Assembly (NCBI GenBank): GCA_004292955.1
Contig: RDXX01000015.1
Span: 186,001 to 250,000, forward strand
DNA from: Oscillatoriales cyanobacterium
Lineage (GTDB): Bacteria > Cyanobacteriota > Cyanobacteriia > Cyanobacteriales > Microcoleaceae
Length of the DNA: 64,000 bases
Direction of reading: 5' to 3'
The position numbers were made by a program, and so were the translations under genes. The notes beneath the pieces are model-generated. The model searched no databases and was not told where the DNA came from. It saw only the letters and a list, made by a program, of their open reading frames with translations. Below are positions 1-8,613 of the stretch, piece after piece (positions within the stretch are counted from its first letter, which is position 1; each line of letters starts with the position of its first letter).

Positions 1-730
1 CCTCTTCCTTCAGTCGCGGCACAGGTTGCTGAGCATAGTCGATCGACAAATCAAATCCCGCTCTGTCATACACACCGCTGAACAAAGCTTGCAAATCCAC
101 CTGAAATTCTGTATCTCCCGGCTGCAATGGCAAGAAAAATGGTGGAATTTCTTCTCGTACCGTAAAAGCATACAATTGAGCTTTTGGACGGCGATTTGCC
201 CTGCTAATTAAAATGCGATAATCCGTGTTAGTCCCGCCAGTTACAGGCATTTGTCTCCCGGCCCTGAGCAAGTCAATTTCTACTAAATGAGAGGCACTTC
301 TTAACACTTCTTGTCGCTTGTTTTCATAGGCCTCTCGACCTTTCCCAGTGCGTTTGTTTTTCGGCGAAAGAATTTCTATGACTGTGATTACCCGATTTGT
401 ACCTACCTCTCGGAGTTCTAAATAGCCTTCCCTAGCTTCTTCCAATATTGGTACCGTAACTGTCATCGGTTCAGAATGGGGCAGCGTTGCAGTCATAACA
501 GATGGGCTGGCGGTGGACGGGCGATCGAATACTGTCACGTCAGGAATTGCCAACAAATCGCTATCTTCGGCCTCGCTCAAATAAATCCGCTTTTCAATTG
601 CCGCCCGGTATTTCGGGCGCAGCGCAGGCCCGATCGCATCGGCGATCGCCGTAATTAAGCGGTGATGAACTTCCGGCCAAAATTCAGGATTTTCTAAGTA
701 AGGGTCTACCCCTGGAAATGGAGACGGCAT
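1..730 (-). CDS. DUF4058 family protein (3' end outside the window)
   Basis: The minus-strand frame is open from an ATG at 728-730 to the left edge, so the C-terminus is missing. The protein begins MPSPFPGVDPYLE and carries WPEVHHRLI, PDVTVFDRP, REVGTNRVITVIEILSPKNK and DLLRAGRQMP, the typical signature of the cyanobacterial DUF4058 family. The family has no established biochemical role; the VIEILSPKNK stretch recalls Uma2/PD-(D/E)XK-type folds, but that resemblance is only suggestive. The complete protein is usually about 250 residues, so few residues are missing. It sits alone, downstream (on the minus strand) of the TIR-AAA gene with about 40 bp between, so co-transcription is possible. 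Family assignment is confident; function is unknown. Confidence 0.85.
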   Translation of the reverse strand, partial: MPSPFPGVDPYLENPEFWPEVHHRLITAIADAIGPALRPKYRAAIEKRIYLSEAEDSDLLAIPDVTVFDRPSTASPSVMTATLPHSEPMTVTVPILEEAREGYLELREVGTNRVITVIEILSPKNKRTGKGREAYENKRQEVLRSASHLVEIDLLRAGRQMPVTGGTNTDYRILISRANRRPKAQLYAFTVREEIPPFFLPLQPGDTEFQVDLQALFSGVYDRAGFDLSIDYAQQPVPRLKEE

Positions 731-770
731 TTTATTACCTCCCGCAAGAGTTTTGTAAGTTAGATGAATC

Positions 771-2810
771 TTAAATACATTTTAGTCGATCGCCAAAATA
801 CTGACGGTACAACTCAAAGCGCACAGTTACCTCATTTCCCCGCAACTGCACCAGCCCCAAACTGTGCAACTTAAACGCCAGCACAGATTCTAACTCTACA
901 GGTTCATTAGCTGCTACTACCCTACTAAAAGCCACTGCTAACTCCTGATGTTCTTGCAAATTCCACAAATGACGGCGCAAATGATCGCCGTAAATTCCCG
1001 CTTCAGTAGGAGCAAGTTCTAAAAGTTCATCTAAACTTTCCTCTAAATCTTTTTGTTCTTTGGCAGAACCTGAAAATCGGCGATTGAAAAGAGCAAATTC
1101 TTGAGCAATGTGATATAAAGCTACGCGCACCAAATACGGATGACCGCCCACAATATTCATCAATTTTTCCACCATATTTATTTGCCAATTCAGCCCGTGC
1201 CTTCTCGCTAAATCAGCCACTTGTTCGGCGCTAAACTCGGACAATTCTATTGGCAAACCCACATTGAAAGGCGATTGATTCACGTTCAGCGGAATGTAAA
1301 CTTCTGTTGAATGCACCACTACCAAACGCAGTTTTGCCCACAGTTCGCTGTCGCTGTCGCCATATCCGGCTTCTTCATACCAGGCCCTTAGCAGCCCAAA
1401 AAAATCATCGGCAATTGTAGGATACTGAAAAACGCGATCGACCTCATCCAATCCCAACACCAGCGGTGCATTGTTTCCCGACAACAAACAATCTTCAAAA
1501 TAAGCCGTACAATTATCTTTACTGCCGTAAGTATCAGTCCAATAATCGTCAATCTGGTGAGGCAACCGCAGCTTGCGCGTAATTTTGTTGCAGAACCACC
1601 TCAGCAGTGAATTGAGATTGGCAAATGACGCAGCATCTGCGTGTTGAAAACTCAGAGGAACAGTGCGATAGCCTTGTTCTTTTGCCTGATAAAGAATCCT
1701 CGCCATTAACGAAGTTTTGCCCATTTGTCTCGGTGCTTTTATCCTAATTAAAGTTCCCGGCTGCAAAAGTTCCTTGTAACACTGAGCTTCCCAGGGAACG
1801 CGATCGACATAAAAAGCCGAATCCAGCCTGACTTGTCCTTGGGGAATCTGCGGCTCTGCGGCGGGTGATGGAGGATTTGAAAGCGGCAGAGTCCGAGAAA
1901 TGGTTACAGTCTGAGTCGCAGTTTTAAGGAATGAATGCTCTGGCGCCAGCAGGTTTAAATTAACTATAAATCCTGCGGATATGTCATCTTCTGTATCTGT
2001 TTGCGATGTACCTGCTGGCTGTACTGTGCTTTCCCCAGCGACTGTTTCTAAAAGCATTTGGTTGATTTCTTGTAGCAGTAGTACCGTGTCAGCCGGCGAT
2101 GTCCACTCGCGCTGCTGAGTATCGTTGATGTAGTTCCGCAAGTCATGGTTTAGCCGTATGCTGGGAGGATAATTGACTCGAATTGGCAACACGGCAGGCG
2201 CCGGATTTTGCCGTCTGTAGCGCAATTCTTTGATTTTCCGCAATTCTTCCATAACTATTTCACTAACTGCTGTTTCCCCGGACAGCAGCAATAAAAAATA
2301 GTCACACTGTTCTAATTGAAAGTCAATTTGAGAAAGCCAGTTTTTTGCTGATTCGCGATCGGGATAAACCGCCCCAATATTGGCAGCGAATACTTGGTGT
2401 CCCGTTGCATTTATGCCTTCGGCAAGCTCCAGTGCCAAACTCAGATCGGGTTCTTGGTTGCAATAGCTAATAAAAACTCGTTTTCCGTGATTTGTCCCAT
2501 TTCTCGGTTCAGTCTGGGAAGGCTGTTTTAGATGTTCTGCCGATCGCATTTCCTGCCGCGCGATCGATCGAGCTATGGCTCCTCGCACGTTCTTTTTTGT
2601 AACTTTCTCTCCCAAGATACTTGACAGCTTCTGCCATAGCTTGTATCCTACATCTTTTTCGACATATTCCGGGTTTAATGGGTAAATCTGTTCATAGGTT
2701 TGTCCTTGCCAAGTCCCGATAAAAACCTGCCTTTCCAAATCGTTGAGGTGTTTGCCAGTTTTGAGGTGAACTGAGTTTTCTATAAATTCTAAAGCTTCTT
2801 TAATATTCAT
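771..2810 (-). CDS. TIR domain-AAA (STAND-like) ATPase with an N-terminal vWA-MoxR-associated HTH
   Basis: A 679-residue protein from the ATG at 2808-2810 (MNIKEALEFIENSV); a longer frame exists upstream, but this start matches the usual N-terminus of the family. Residues 1-85 resemble the helical N-terminal domain common in cyanobacterial vWA-MoxR-associated proteins (ERQVFIGTWQGQTYEQI). Residues ~109-255 are TIR-like, opening with KRVFISY and containing CDYFLLLLSGE and SEIVMEEL. After a linker, residues ~325-620 form an AAA-like ATPase with Walker A APRQMGKTS (~359-367) and Walker B LVLGLDEVD (~450-457). Known TIR-NTPase proteins act as signal-gated NADases or adaptors in bacterial immunity; that role here is inference. 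The C-terminal ~60 residues resemble a winged-helix end typical of STAND ATPases. It faces DUF4058 downstream with no clear partner gene. Confidence 0.8.
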   Translation of the reverse strand: MNIKEALEFIENSVHLKTGKHLNDLERQVFIGTWQGQTYEQIYPLNPEYVEKDVGYKLWQKLSSILGEKVTKKNVRGAIARSIARQEMRSAEHLKQPSQTEPRNGTNHGKRVFISYCNQEPDLSLALELAEGINATGHQVFAANIGAVYPDRESAKNWLSQIDFQLEQCDYFLLLLSGETAVSEIVMEELRKIKELRYRRQNPAPAVLPIRVNYPPSIRLNHDLRNYINDTQQREWTSPADTVLLLQEINQMLLETVAGESTVQPAGTSQTDTEDDISAGFIVNLNLLAPEHSFLKTATQTVTISRTLPLSNPPSPAAEPQIPQGQVRLDSAFYVDRVPWEAQCYKELLQPGTLIRIKAPRQMGKTSLMARILYQAKEQGYRTVPLSFQHADAASFANLNSLLRWFCNKITRKLRLPHQIDDYWTDTYGSKDNCTAYFEDCLLSGNNAPLVLGLDEVDRVFQYPTIADDFFGLLRAWYEEAGYGDSDSELWAKLRLVVVHSTEVYIPLNVNQSPFNVGLPIELSEFSAEQVADLARRHGLNWQINMVEKLMNIVGGHPYLVRVALYHIAQEFALFNRRFSGSAKEQKDLEESLDELLELAPTEAGIYGDHLRRHLWNLQEHQELAVAFSRVVAANEPVELESVLAFKLHSLGLVQLRGNEVTVRFELYRQYFGDRLKCI

Positions 2811-3328
2811 TTTTTTACTAAGGTATTTCGATTGTAGATTGGAGATTGTAGATTTGGGAATCACTGATGGCTATCAGGGTTGGGAGCTTGCCTGCTGTAG
2901 GTTCGTTTTAGGAAAAAAGTCCCACACTTCCTTGATAGCAAGAATTTTTATAAATTGTATAGCCTCGCGGGTCAACATTCAAGCCAGCAGCCGAGCTGAG
3001 GGCTTGCACGGCAAATTCCGAGTCGAGTTAGCTGCTCCTTCGCTTTCCTGAGGTTTTATGAGTTTTTATGAGGTATTGCGGTAGCTCCCCAATCAGCGGG
3101 AAATTGCTGAGGCGCAAAAACTGTCAAACTTATGAGCTTTTCTGGTTGCGATCGCCAATTGCGATCGGTGACAATAAAAACCAACAGCCAGTCGATCGAT
3201 TTTAGATTTTAGATTTTAGATTTTAGATTGACTGCACAAATGACTTCTTGGAAAAAAAAATACTCCTCTGACAGACTAATTGCAAATATGCAATAGTTCG
3301 CAATCACCCGCCATCAAGGTAACTACAA
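2811..3328. other. Intergenic region with a heptamer repeat
   Basis: There is no credible gene in these 518 bp. They hold the promoter region of the divergent TIR-AAA and HD genes. A run of TTTAGAT heptamers (about four units) lies at 3201-3228, and a shorter related run (TTGTAGATTGGAGATTGTAG) lies just upstream of the TIR-AAA start at ~2832. No convincing promoter could be assigned by eye. Confidence 0.6.
3201..3228. repeat. STRR heptamer array (TTTAGAT)4
   Basis: Four perfect tandem units of TTTAGAT. It belongs to the short tandemly repeated repetitive sequences of period 7 that are typical of filamentous cyanobacteria. It lies in the spacer upstream of the HD-domain gene. Confidence 0.9.
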
Positions 3329-4324
3329 ATGTTGAACCCCACCACAGTCATCATCAGTTCCTTAACTGAAAGCTTAAAAGCCGGATACCGAAACACTTAC
3401 GGGAACATTAAATCTGACAGCGCCAGACTTATCGAACAGGTTGTCAGCCTAGCTTTAGAAAACATTGCCAGCAGCGACGCTCTTTATCACAACGTCGAAC
3501 ATACAGTTCTTGTCACCTTAGTAGGGCAAGAAATATTGCGCGGTAAATACCTGAGCGAAGGAAACATCTCCCCAGAAAATTGGCTGGAGGCGATCGTTTC
3601 TTGGCTGTGTCACGATATCGGTTACGTCAAAGGAATCTGCCCTCAAGATCAACAAAGCCAAAGATTGTATGCGACAGGCACTGACAACAATACAATTTAT
3701 CTAGAATCGGGTACAACTGATGCTAGCTTAACTCCCTATCATATAGACAGGGGTAAAATGTTCGTACAAGAACATTTTTTCGGTCACGATTTGATTGATT
3801 CGGAGGCTATTATGCGTAATATTGAATTGACTCGCTTCCCCGTACCGAACGACGAAGAACACTCTTGTACTGGCAATTATCCCGGCTTAGTGCGGGCAGC
3901 AGATTTGCTCGGTCAACTCAGCGACCCCCGCTACTTACAAAAAATACCGGCGCTGTTTTATGAATTTGAAGAAATAGGTAGTAATAAAAATCTAGGCTAC
4001 TGCCATCCGGCAGATTTGCGATCGGGCTATCCCAAGTTTTTTTGGAATGTTGTATATCCCTACATTCAAGAAGGATTGCAGCATTTGAAAATGACTGCTG
4101 GGGGTCAAGAAATAATTGCCAATCTTTACGGAAATGTGTTAACAGTAGAGAAAGAAATTGCCTCTTGTGCTGCAACTTCGGCGGTAAAATCTACGCCAAA
4201 GTTACTGGCTGATGTTCGCGGGTTTCAATTTCTGAATTTCCAGCGGTTTCGGGGATTGCCTGACAGTTTTAGTCAGAGGAATAAAAAAAACATGAAAAGT
4301 TTGTTTGTAATTGGCAATGGGTAA
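3329..4324 (+). CDS. HD-domain metal-dependent phosphohydrolase, Npun_R2479-like
   Basis: A 331-residue protein with an HD-superfamily metal site: YHNVEHTVLV gives the first histidine and SWLCHDIGYVKG the His-Asp pair. The later DRGKMFVQEHFF and LVRAADLLGQLSDPRY complete a pattern matching a cyanobacterial HD-metalloprotein family. HD proteins hydrolyse phosphate esters of nucleotides or cyclic nucleotides; the substrate here is unknown. The start ATG is preceded by AAGG at a reasonable distance. The last residues (KSLFVIGNG, stop TAA at 4322-4324) run directly into the GGGCATG repeat array, so the C-terminal tail may have been reshaped by repeat expansion. It is a single gene with no operon partner. 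Confidence 0.8.
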   Translation: MLNPTTVIISSLTESLKAGYRNTYGNIKSDSARLIEQVVSLALENIASSDALYHNVEHTVLVTLVGQEILRGKYLSEGNISPENWLEAIVSWLCHDIGYVKGICPQDQQSQRLYATGTDNNTIYLESGTTDASLTPYHIDRGKMFVQEHFFGHDLIDSEAIMRNIELTRFPVPNDEEHSCTGNYPGLVRAADLLGQLSDPRYLQKIPALFYEFEEIGSNKNLGYCHPADLRSGYPKFFWNVVYPYIQEGLQHLKMTAGGQEIIANLYGNVLTVEKEIASCAATSAVKSTPKLLADVRGFQFLNFQRFRGLPDSFSQRNKKNMKSLFVIGNG

Positions 4325-4572
4325 TTGGGCATGGGGCATGGGGCATGGGGCATGGGGCATGGGGCATTGGCCTTCCCAGGGCATTGGGGATTGGGCATTG
4401 GGCATTGGCCTTCCCAGCGCATTGGGCATTGCGGATTGGAATTGGTAATTAGTAATTGCTTCCAATGACTGTCAACTGCCAACTGCCAACTGTCAACTGT
4501 CAACTGTCAACTGTCAACTGTCAACTGTCAACTGTCAACTGTCAACTGTCAACTGTCAACTGTCAACTGTCA
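4325..4572. repeat. STRR heptamer arrays, (GGGCATG)n then (AACTGTC)n
   Basis: Two adjacent period-7 arrays fill the spacer between convergent genes. GGGCATG and GGGCATT variants occupy ~4326-4440, and TGTCAAC/AACTGTC units occupy ~4468-4572 with more than ten near-perfect copies. The second array overlaps the end of the minus-strand membrane protein gene and supplies its stop codon. Confidence 0.92.
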
Positions 4573-5237
4573 TGACAAATTGCTTGATAACATACGTGCC
4601 AAAAATACATGGCCAAATTCAGAAGAGCTAATAACTTAGTGCCATCTTCTAACATGGCGTGTACTCCTAGACTACCAGTGTCTATAATATCCTCAAACCG
4701 CGAGATAGCAAATAAGAGAAATGCGACAATTAAGGGCAGGTAAGGAGTGGTTTTGATGTATCGCCAAAATTTAATTCCGTAAAGGAAAACGCCAGTACCA
4801 TAACACAAATAAATTAATTTCTTAGATATTCCCAACTGAGAAAGAATCAAAGTCATCCGAAACCTGTCATCCAAGAAAAAGACTCCCAGCAGTAAAGCGC
4901 TAAAAAAGAAGAATATTGCCGATCGACTGCGGGGGTCTTTTTGGCGCAGGAGTCCGAATGTAAATGCACAAATTGCGACTGGGATGCACCAGAGGACTTC
5001 GGAAATTCCGGTGAAAAGGCCTTCGTAAGGGAACCAGAAATTAAAAGGATCGCTAAAGAGGCGTTCAACTCCGTCTCCCTGGTTGTTGAGTTTGGCGTAT
5101 AGGCTCAGTCCGCCTAAAATTAGGAGAGCCAGAGTGTTGAAAATGACTAAAAATGGTACAGTAAAAAAGTGTTTTTTGAGAAGTTCTAAAAAAGTTGAAA
5201 AGTTGGGAATTTTATCGAATAAAGGCTGATGCTTCAT
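4563..5237 (-). CDS. Unknown polytopic membrane protein
   Basis: A 224-residue protein that I cannot assign to a named family. It has about six to seven hydrophobic segments, for example FLVIFNTLALLILGGLSLYA (~29-48), LWCIPVAICAFTFGLL (~82-97), AIFFFFSALLLGVFF (~107-121), LIYLCYGTGVFLYGI (~141-155), YLPLIVAFLLFAI (~166-178) and LLALLNLAMYFWHVCY (~203-218). There are no obvious catalytic motifs. The stop codon TGA (complement of 4563-4565) lies inside the TGTCAAC repeat array, so the final residues (CHDS) are partly repeat-derived. It is convergent with the HD gene. An inner-membrane location is likely; the role is unknown. Confidence 0.7.
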   Translation of the reverse strand: MKHQPLFDKIPNFSTFLELLKKHFFTVPFLVIFNTLALLILGGLSLYAKLNNQGDGVERLFSDPFNFWFPYEGLFTGISEVLWCIPVAICAFTFGLLRQKDPRSRSAIFFFFSALLLGVFFLDDRFRMTLILSQLGISKKLIYLCYGTGVFLYGIKFWRYIKTTPYLPLIVAFLLFAISRFEDIIDTGSLGVHAMLEDGTKLLALLNLAMYFWHVCYQAICHDS

Positions 5238-5410
5238 AATTGTTTTCCCAGGAATAGAGTTTGTTAGACTATTTTATATTTTAAATTTTAGATTGGCAAT
5301 GACTGATGAAGAGCATTCTTGGGAACATGGGTTTACAGTTGCATTCTTGTTTGAAGCGAGTGTTAAGTAAATCCACCCGATCAAACGTAAAATACGGTTC
5401 GCGGTTAAGC

Positions 5411-6829
5411 TTACTGTGTATCTCTTCTTCCTTCTTCCTTCTTCCTTCTTCCTTCTTCCTTCTTCCGAACCGGCAGCCAAACGACGAATGTAGTGCCGCT
5501 ATCGGTTGGATATAAATGAGCTGCACTAGATGGCAGCCATTCCGGATTTACTGGGGAAAATACTTGGATTTCTCCTTGCATTTGGCGGACTAAATCGCGG
5601 GCGATCGCCAAACCCAATCCTGTGCCGGGAATTTCTGTCTGGGCTTTTTCTCCCCGGTAGTGTCGCTCAAATAAATGCTCTAAATCCTGGGGGGGAATGC
5701 CGGAACCTGTGTCGCTGACTGCAACTGCTATGGCAGGTAAGGGGCGGTGGTTCGCTTCGTAGCTTACTTTAATATAAATTTGGCGGCCGGCGGGGGTATA
5801 TTTCAAAGCATTGTCAATTAGGTTGCTCAAAACTTCGCGCAAAGCTCGATCGCTCGCCGAGACTGGTGGTAAATCCGCCGGAATGTCGGCTAGCAATGAC
5901 AGATGCCTTTCCGATGCGATCGCCTCGGCGGAAATTAACAGCGGTTTTAAGACTTCTGTCACTACACAGGATTCGTCCAAATTGGCCACTGGTAACAGCG
6001 ACAGAGGAGAATGCTGGATTAATTCGATATTAGAAGTTGCTGTTTCTGAAGTGCCTGATGGGAGTCTGAGATTTGCTTCGCCGGTATCTACTGTGCGATC
6101 GAACTGGCCGAGCAATTCAGAGAGCCGATCGCTCTCTCGGACAATACTATAAGCCACATTGCGATTTTTGTCTTCTGGTACCAGCCTGCGCGCTAACAGT
6201 TTGCCAAAAGTTCGCAACGCTGTCAGCGGACTCTTGAACTGGTGCAGCAAGTTGTGCATCGTGTCATAAACCTGAGCCTGGATTTGCCGAGAAGATCCCA
6301 ATTCCTGATGCATCCACTGCGATCGCTGGTCTAAAATGCAGGCTAGGGCCAAAGTGCGAGCAATTTGTTGGATCTGAGCCTCCTCTCGATCGTTCCAAGC
6401 CCTGTCTTCCCTACCGCTGACCAGGAGTCCCAGGACAGCGTCCTCGTGTATCAGAGGCGTCACTATTTGCCTCCGTTGCTGCCACACATTCCCCGGGCCT
6501 TGGCACTGATTGGAACTGTTTTCAAAACCCGGCAGTGGCTCGGGTGCGATCGCACCCACGGTTGATGCTTCCACAGCCAAAGCCGGCGCAGCCAGCCGCC
6601 GTGGCATTGGTTTCACTGTCGAGCTTGAAGCCGGTTCGAGCCTCAACTCCTGATTTTCTGGTTCGACTGAGGTTTCTGGGTAAACTGCGATCGGCACTAA
6701 CTTTGCCTCGCTGCCTTCTACCAGCTCTTGTGTCAGGTATACTGCGCTGAATGTCGCACCCAAACTGACTGCGATCGCCACCTGCGATCGACAAAGCTTG
6801 ACAAATTCTGAACTGGCTGGCATTAACAT
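5411..6829 (-). CDS. hik2: Hik2/CSK-like GAF sensor histidine kinase
   Basis: A 472-residue protein from ATG 6827-6829; a GTG lies three codons upstream and another ATG two codons inside. The N-terminus SSEFVKLCRSQVAIAV with a single Cys and the YLTQELVEG stretch match the GAF-type sensor of Synechocystis Hik2 and plastid chloroplast sensor kinase (CSK). The phosphoacceptor region MHNLLHQFKSPLTALRTFGK (~190-210) is a distinctive Hik2/CSK H-box. ATP-binding boxes follow: LSNLIDNALKY (N), DTGSGIPP (G1) and GTGLGLAI (G2). In the family this soluble kinase senses redox or salt and couples photosynthetic electron transport to gene expression; the response regulator is not in the window. The C-terminal ~20 residues (repeats of KKEEGRR) are encoded by a CTTCTTC heptamer array and are not part of the conserved fold. 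Confidence 0.7.
   Translation of the reverse strand: MLMPASSEFVKLCRSQVAIAVSLGATFSAVYLTQELVEGSEAKLVPIAVYPETSVEPENQELRLEPASSSTVKPMPRRLAAPALAVEASTVGAIAPEPLPGFENSSNQCQGPGNVWQQRRQIVTPLIHEDAVLGLLVSGREDRAWNDREEAQIQQIARTLALACILDQRSQWMHQELGSSRQIQAQVYDTMHNLLHQFKSPLTALRTFGKLLARRLVPEDKNRNVAYSIVRESDRLSELLGQFDRTVDTGEANLRLPSGTSETATSNIELIQHSPLSLLPVANLDESCVVTEVLKPLLISAEAIASERHLSLLADIPADLPPVSASDRALREVLSNLIDNALKYTPAGRQIYIKVSYEANHRPLPAIAVAVSDTGSGIPPQDLEHLFERHYRGEKAQTEIPGTGLGLAIARDLVRQMQGEIQVFSPVNPEWLPSSAAHLYPTDSGTTFVVWLPVRKKEEGRRKKEEGRRDTQ
5420..5466. repeat. STRR heptamer array (CTTCTTC)n inside a kinase C-terminus
   Basis: At least six tandem CTTCTTC units. On the minus strand they are read in frame and add a basic/acidic KKEEGRR-type tail to the Hik2-like kinase. 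Three heptamers (21 bases) keep the frame, so the tail repeats with period seven residues. Confidence 0.9.
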
Positions 6830-7457
6830 GAGTGCCACATTAAGATATTTTACGGAATTTTAACTAAATTACAACTGCTCAGCCCCCGATTACAGATTGG
6901 AGACTCCTAAATTTCTAGTATGTGGGCTTTGATGGCAGGCTGCTCGGTTCCCAGGATTCAGCTTTCACAAACACAATTGCTTTAAAGCCCCGCCTGCATA
7001 GCTTCCCCAGAGTCCCAAGCTTGGCTGCTGCCGGAAGTTGCGGCCCACCTTACCACAACCGCTGCACTTTTGTCGATCGGCACGAATGTTAAGATTATGT
7101 CGATATATTAAAAACAGTTGAAGTTTAGAGCTAGAACAGATATACTGGCCTCGGATTTGGTAGCTATCATTACCTAAAAATTGGATAAAAAGCCACGCCC
7201 GATCGGGACAGCTTTGATGATTGAATCATGTATTGTTGATTCGCCAGATGTAAAAATCCGGTCTCAACTCTATAATCCAAAAAATCTGAGATAGGTTGGG
7301 GCATCAACCTAGGATGCTCGGCAATATCAGACAAACTGTGCTTGAGAAAAGCTGTTTGAATCCAGAATCCCCATGTCTTTATGGCTGGGGAGTATGTCAA
7401 AACCTGTCTGCTCATACTGTCTGCTCACACTGTCTGCTCACAGAGGAGGTAAAGAAA
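6830..7457. other. Intergenic region between kinase and DUF3155 gene
   Basis: These 628 bp separate divergent genes. The open frames here have no family resemblance and no ribosome-binding sites. The DUF3155 promoter should lie here, but I cannot pinpoint it. Confidence 0.5.
7443..7450 (+). promoter_or_regulatory. Strong ribosome-binding site fixing a TTG start
   Basis: GAGGAGGT lies 7 bases upstream of TTG at 7458-7460. It selects this TTG over in-frame alternatives upstream, which have no such site. Confidence 0.8.
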
Positions 7458-7781
7458 TTGGCCAGGAGACGCAAGCGCAAAAGTCGCCGCCGACAAGAAG
7501 GACGGAGAATTTTAGAGTGTGTGCCTCAATATAGCATCGAGAGCGGCGAAGATAAACCCGTAACAGCGGCTCGCAAGTTCATCCATGCCGAAGGCATTGC
7601 TCCCCCAGCTTTACTGTTGGTCAAGCGTAACGAGCATACCACCGACAGATACTTCTGGGCTGAAAAAGGTTTGTTCGGAGCCCAATACGTAGAAGAGAAC
7701 CATTTCTTGTTTCCCAGCTTAAAGGTGATGCTGGAAGCAACCGCAGAAAAAATTCCTGCGGTGTCCGCCAGTCGCGCATAG
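7458..7781 (+). CDS. DUF3155 domain protein, TTG start
   Basis: A 107-residue protein beginning with TTG, then ARRRKRKSRRRQEGRR. The frame stays open 54 codons further upstream, but only the TTG has an excellent Shine-Dalgarno site and gives the expected family N-terminus. The body (VPQYSIESGEDKPVTAARKF, GIAPPALLLVKRNEHTTDRY, FWAEKGLFGAQYVEENHFLF) matches the cyanobacteria-specific DUF3155 family along its length. The very basic N-terminus suggests nucleic-acid or ribosome contact, but no function is established. It is a lone gene. An annotation that considers only ATG starts would give it a spurious extension. Confidence 0.85.
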   Translation: MARRRKRKSRRRQEGRRILECVPQYSIESGEDKPVTAARKFIHAEGIAPPALLLVKRNEHTTDRYFWAEKGLFGAQYVEENHFLFPSLKVMLEATAEKIPAVSASRA

Positions 7782-8171
7782 ATCGAAATGTTTAGCTCAA
7801 AACATTGACAGCAATGTTTTTCTAGCTCTTTTAACAAAAGCGCGAGAGTTCTCATTGTCTGGAGAGTGCCAACTGAAATTTACGCGAAAAATCCTTGGGA
7901 AGTTAAGGTATAAGGAGCCATCGCAACAGGATAGATCGTCAAGAAAGGGCGATCGGCACAATTGGCACTCTCAGGATAATGGTTTTTTTTGACTCTGCCC
8001 AAAAACGAATACAAGCCCGGAATCGAGTCGCGAACCACTCCAAATTTTAGACGAAAATTAAAGCTCCCAGATTCATCTGTAGAATAAATCTCAAATCTAA
8101 AATCTCACAATCTAAAATCGTTTGACCGTGCCAGATACATTTAACCCAGCAAATCCAAGACTAAGCCCGAA
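7782..8171. other. Intergenic region
   Basis: No gene could be supported in these 390 bp. A short run of ATCTAAAATCT-type sequence at ~8092-8120 resembles the TTTAGAT heptamers found elsewhere. The right boundary is the degraded tnpB fragment. Confidence 0.5.
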
Positions 8172-8450
8172 TTAGCTGTGTATGGCAAGACGCGTGAAAG
8201 CTGCAAGCTCTCCCGTCAAGGAGGTATCTCTCAAAGCTTTCAACAAGATATTGAAAGCGCCATTTAAATCTCTGTTCACACTTTGAACAGGTTTGTGATG
8301 TGTATTATTCGGTTATGTCTACTACAAAACTGCCATATTTAACAGCTTGATGCTTCAACATTTGCTGAAAACGATAATGACTCAAAGTGACCATCGCCCT
8401 AGCTGTTTTAATCGCTAGAGCGTTTTTTATTCCCGCCCTACACTACCAGC
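8172..8450 (-). pseudogene. tnpB (IS200/IS605 OrfB) C-terminal fossil
   Basis: Reading the minus strand from ~8450 gives KNALAIKTARAMVTLSHYRF, QQMLKHQAVKYGSFVVDITE and a stop. A few bases on, in another frame, come HHKPVQSVNRDLNGAFNILL, KALRDTSLTGELAAF and RLAIHS with stop at 8172-8174. Both blocks are diagnostic of the TnpB RuvC nuclease C-terminus: the region before the zinc finger, and the RuvC-III NRDLNGA Asp block. The CxxC zinc-finger segment that should lie between them is missing. The N-terminal two thirds of the gene is also gone. It is a dead remnant. Confidence 0.8.
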
Positions 8451-8613
8451 TTTTACCCAATTATTCAATAAGTTTCTAGAAAATCATTTACTTTGCATCA
8501 ACAGTCGATCGAACTTTCGGGCCAACTAGAGAACTGCCAGCAGCAATCCTTTTGTCGGCTCGAAGTCGAAGCACGGCATCTAGCATATCAAAAAAACGTT
8601 CCGCGCCAAACTT

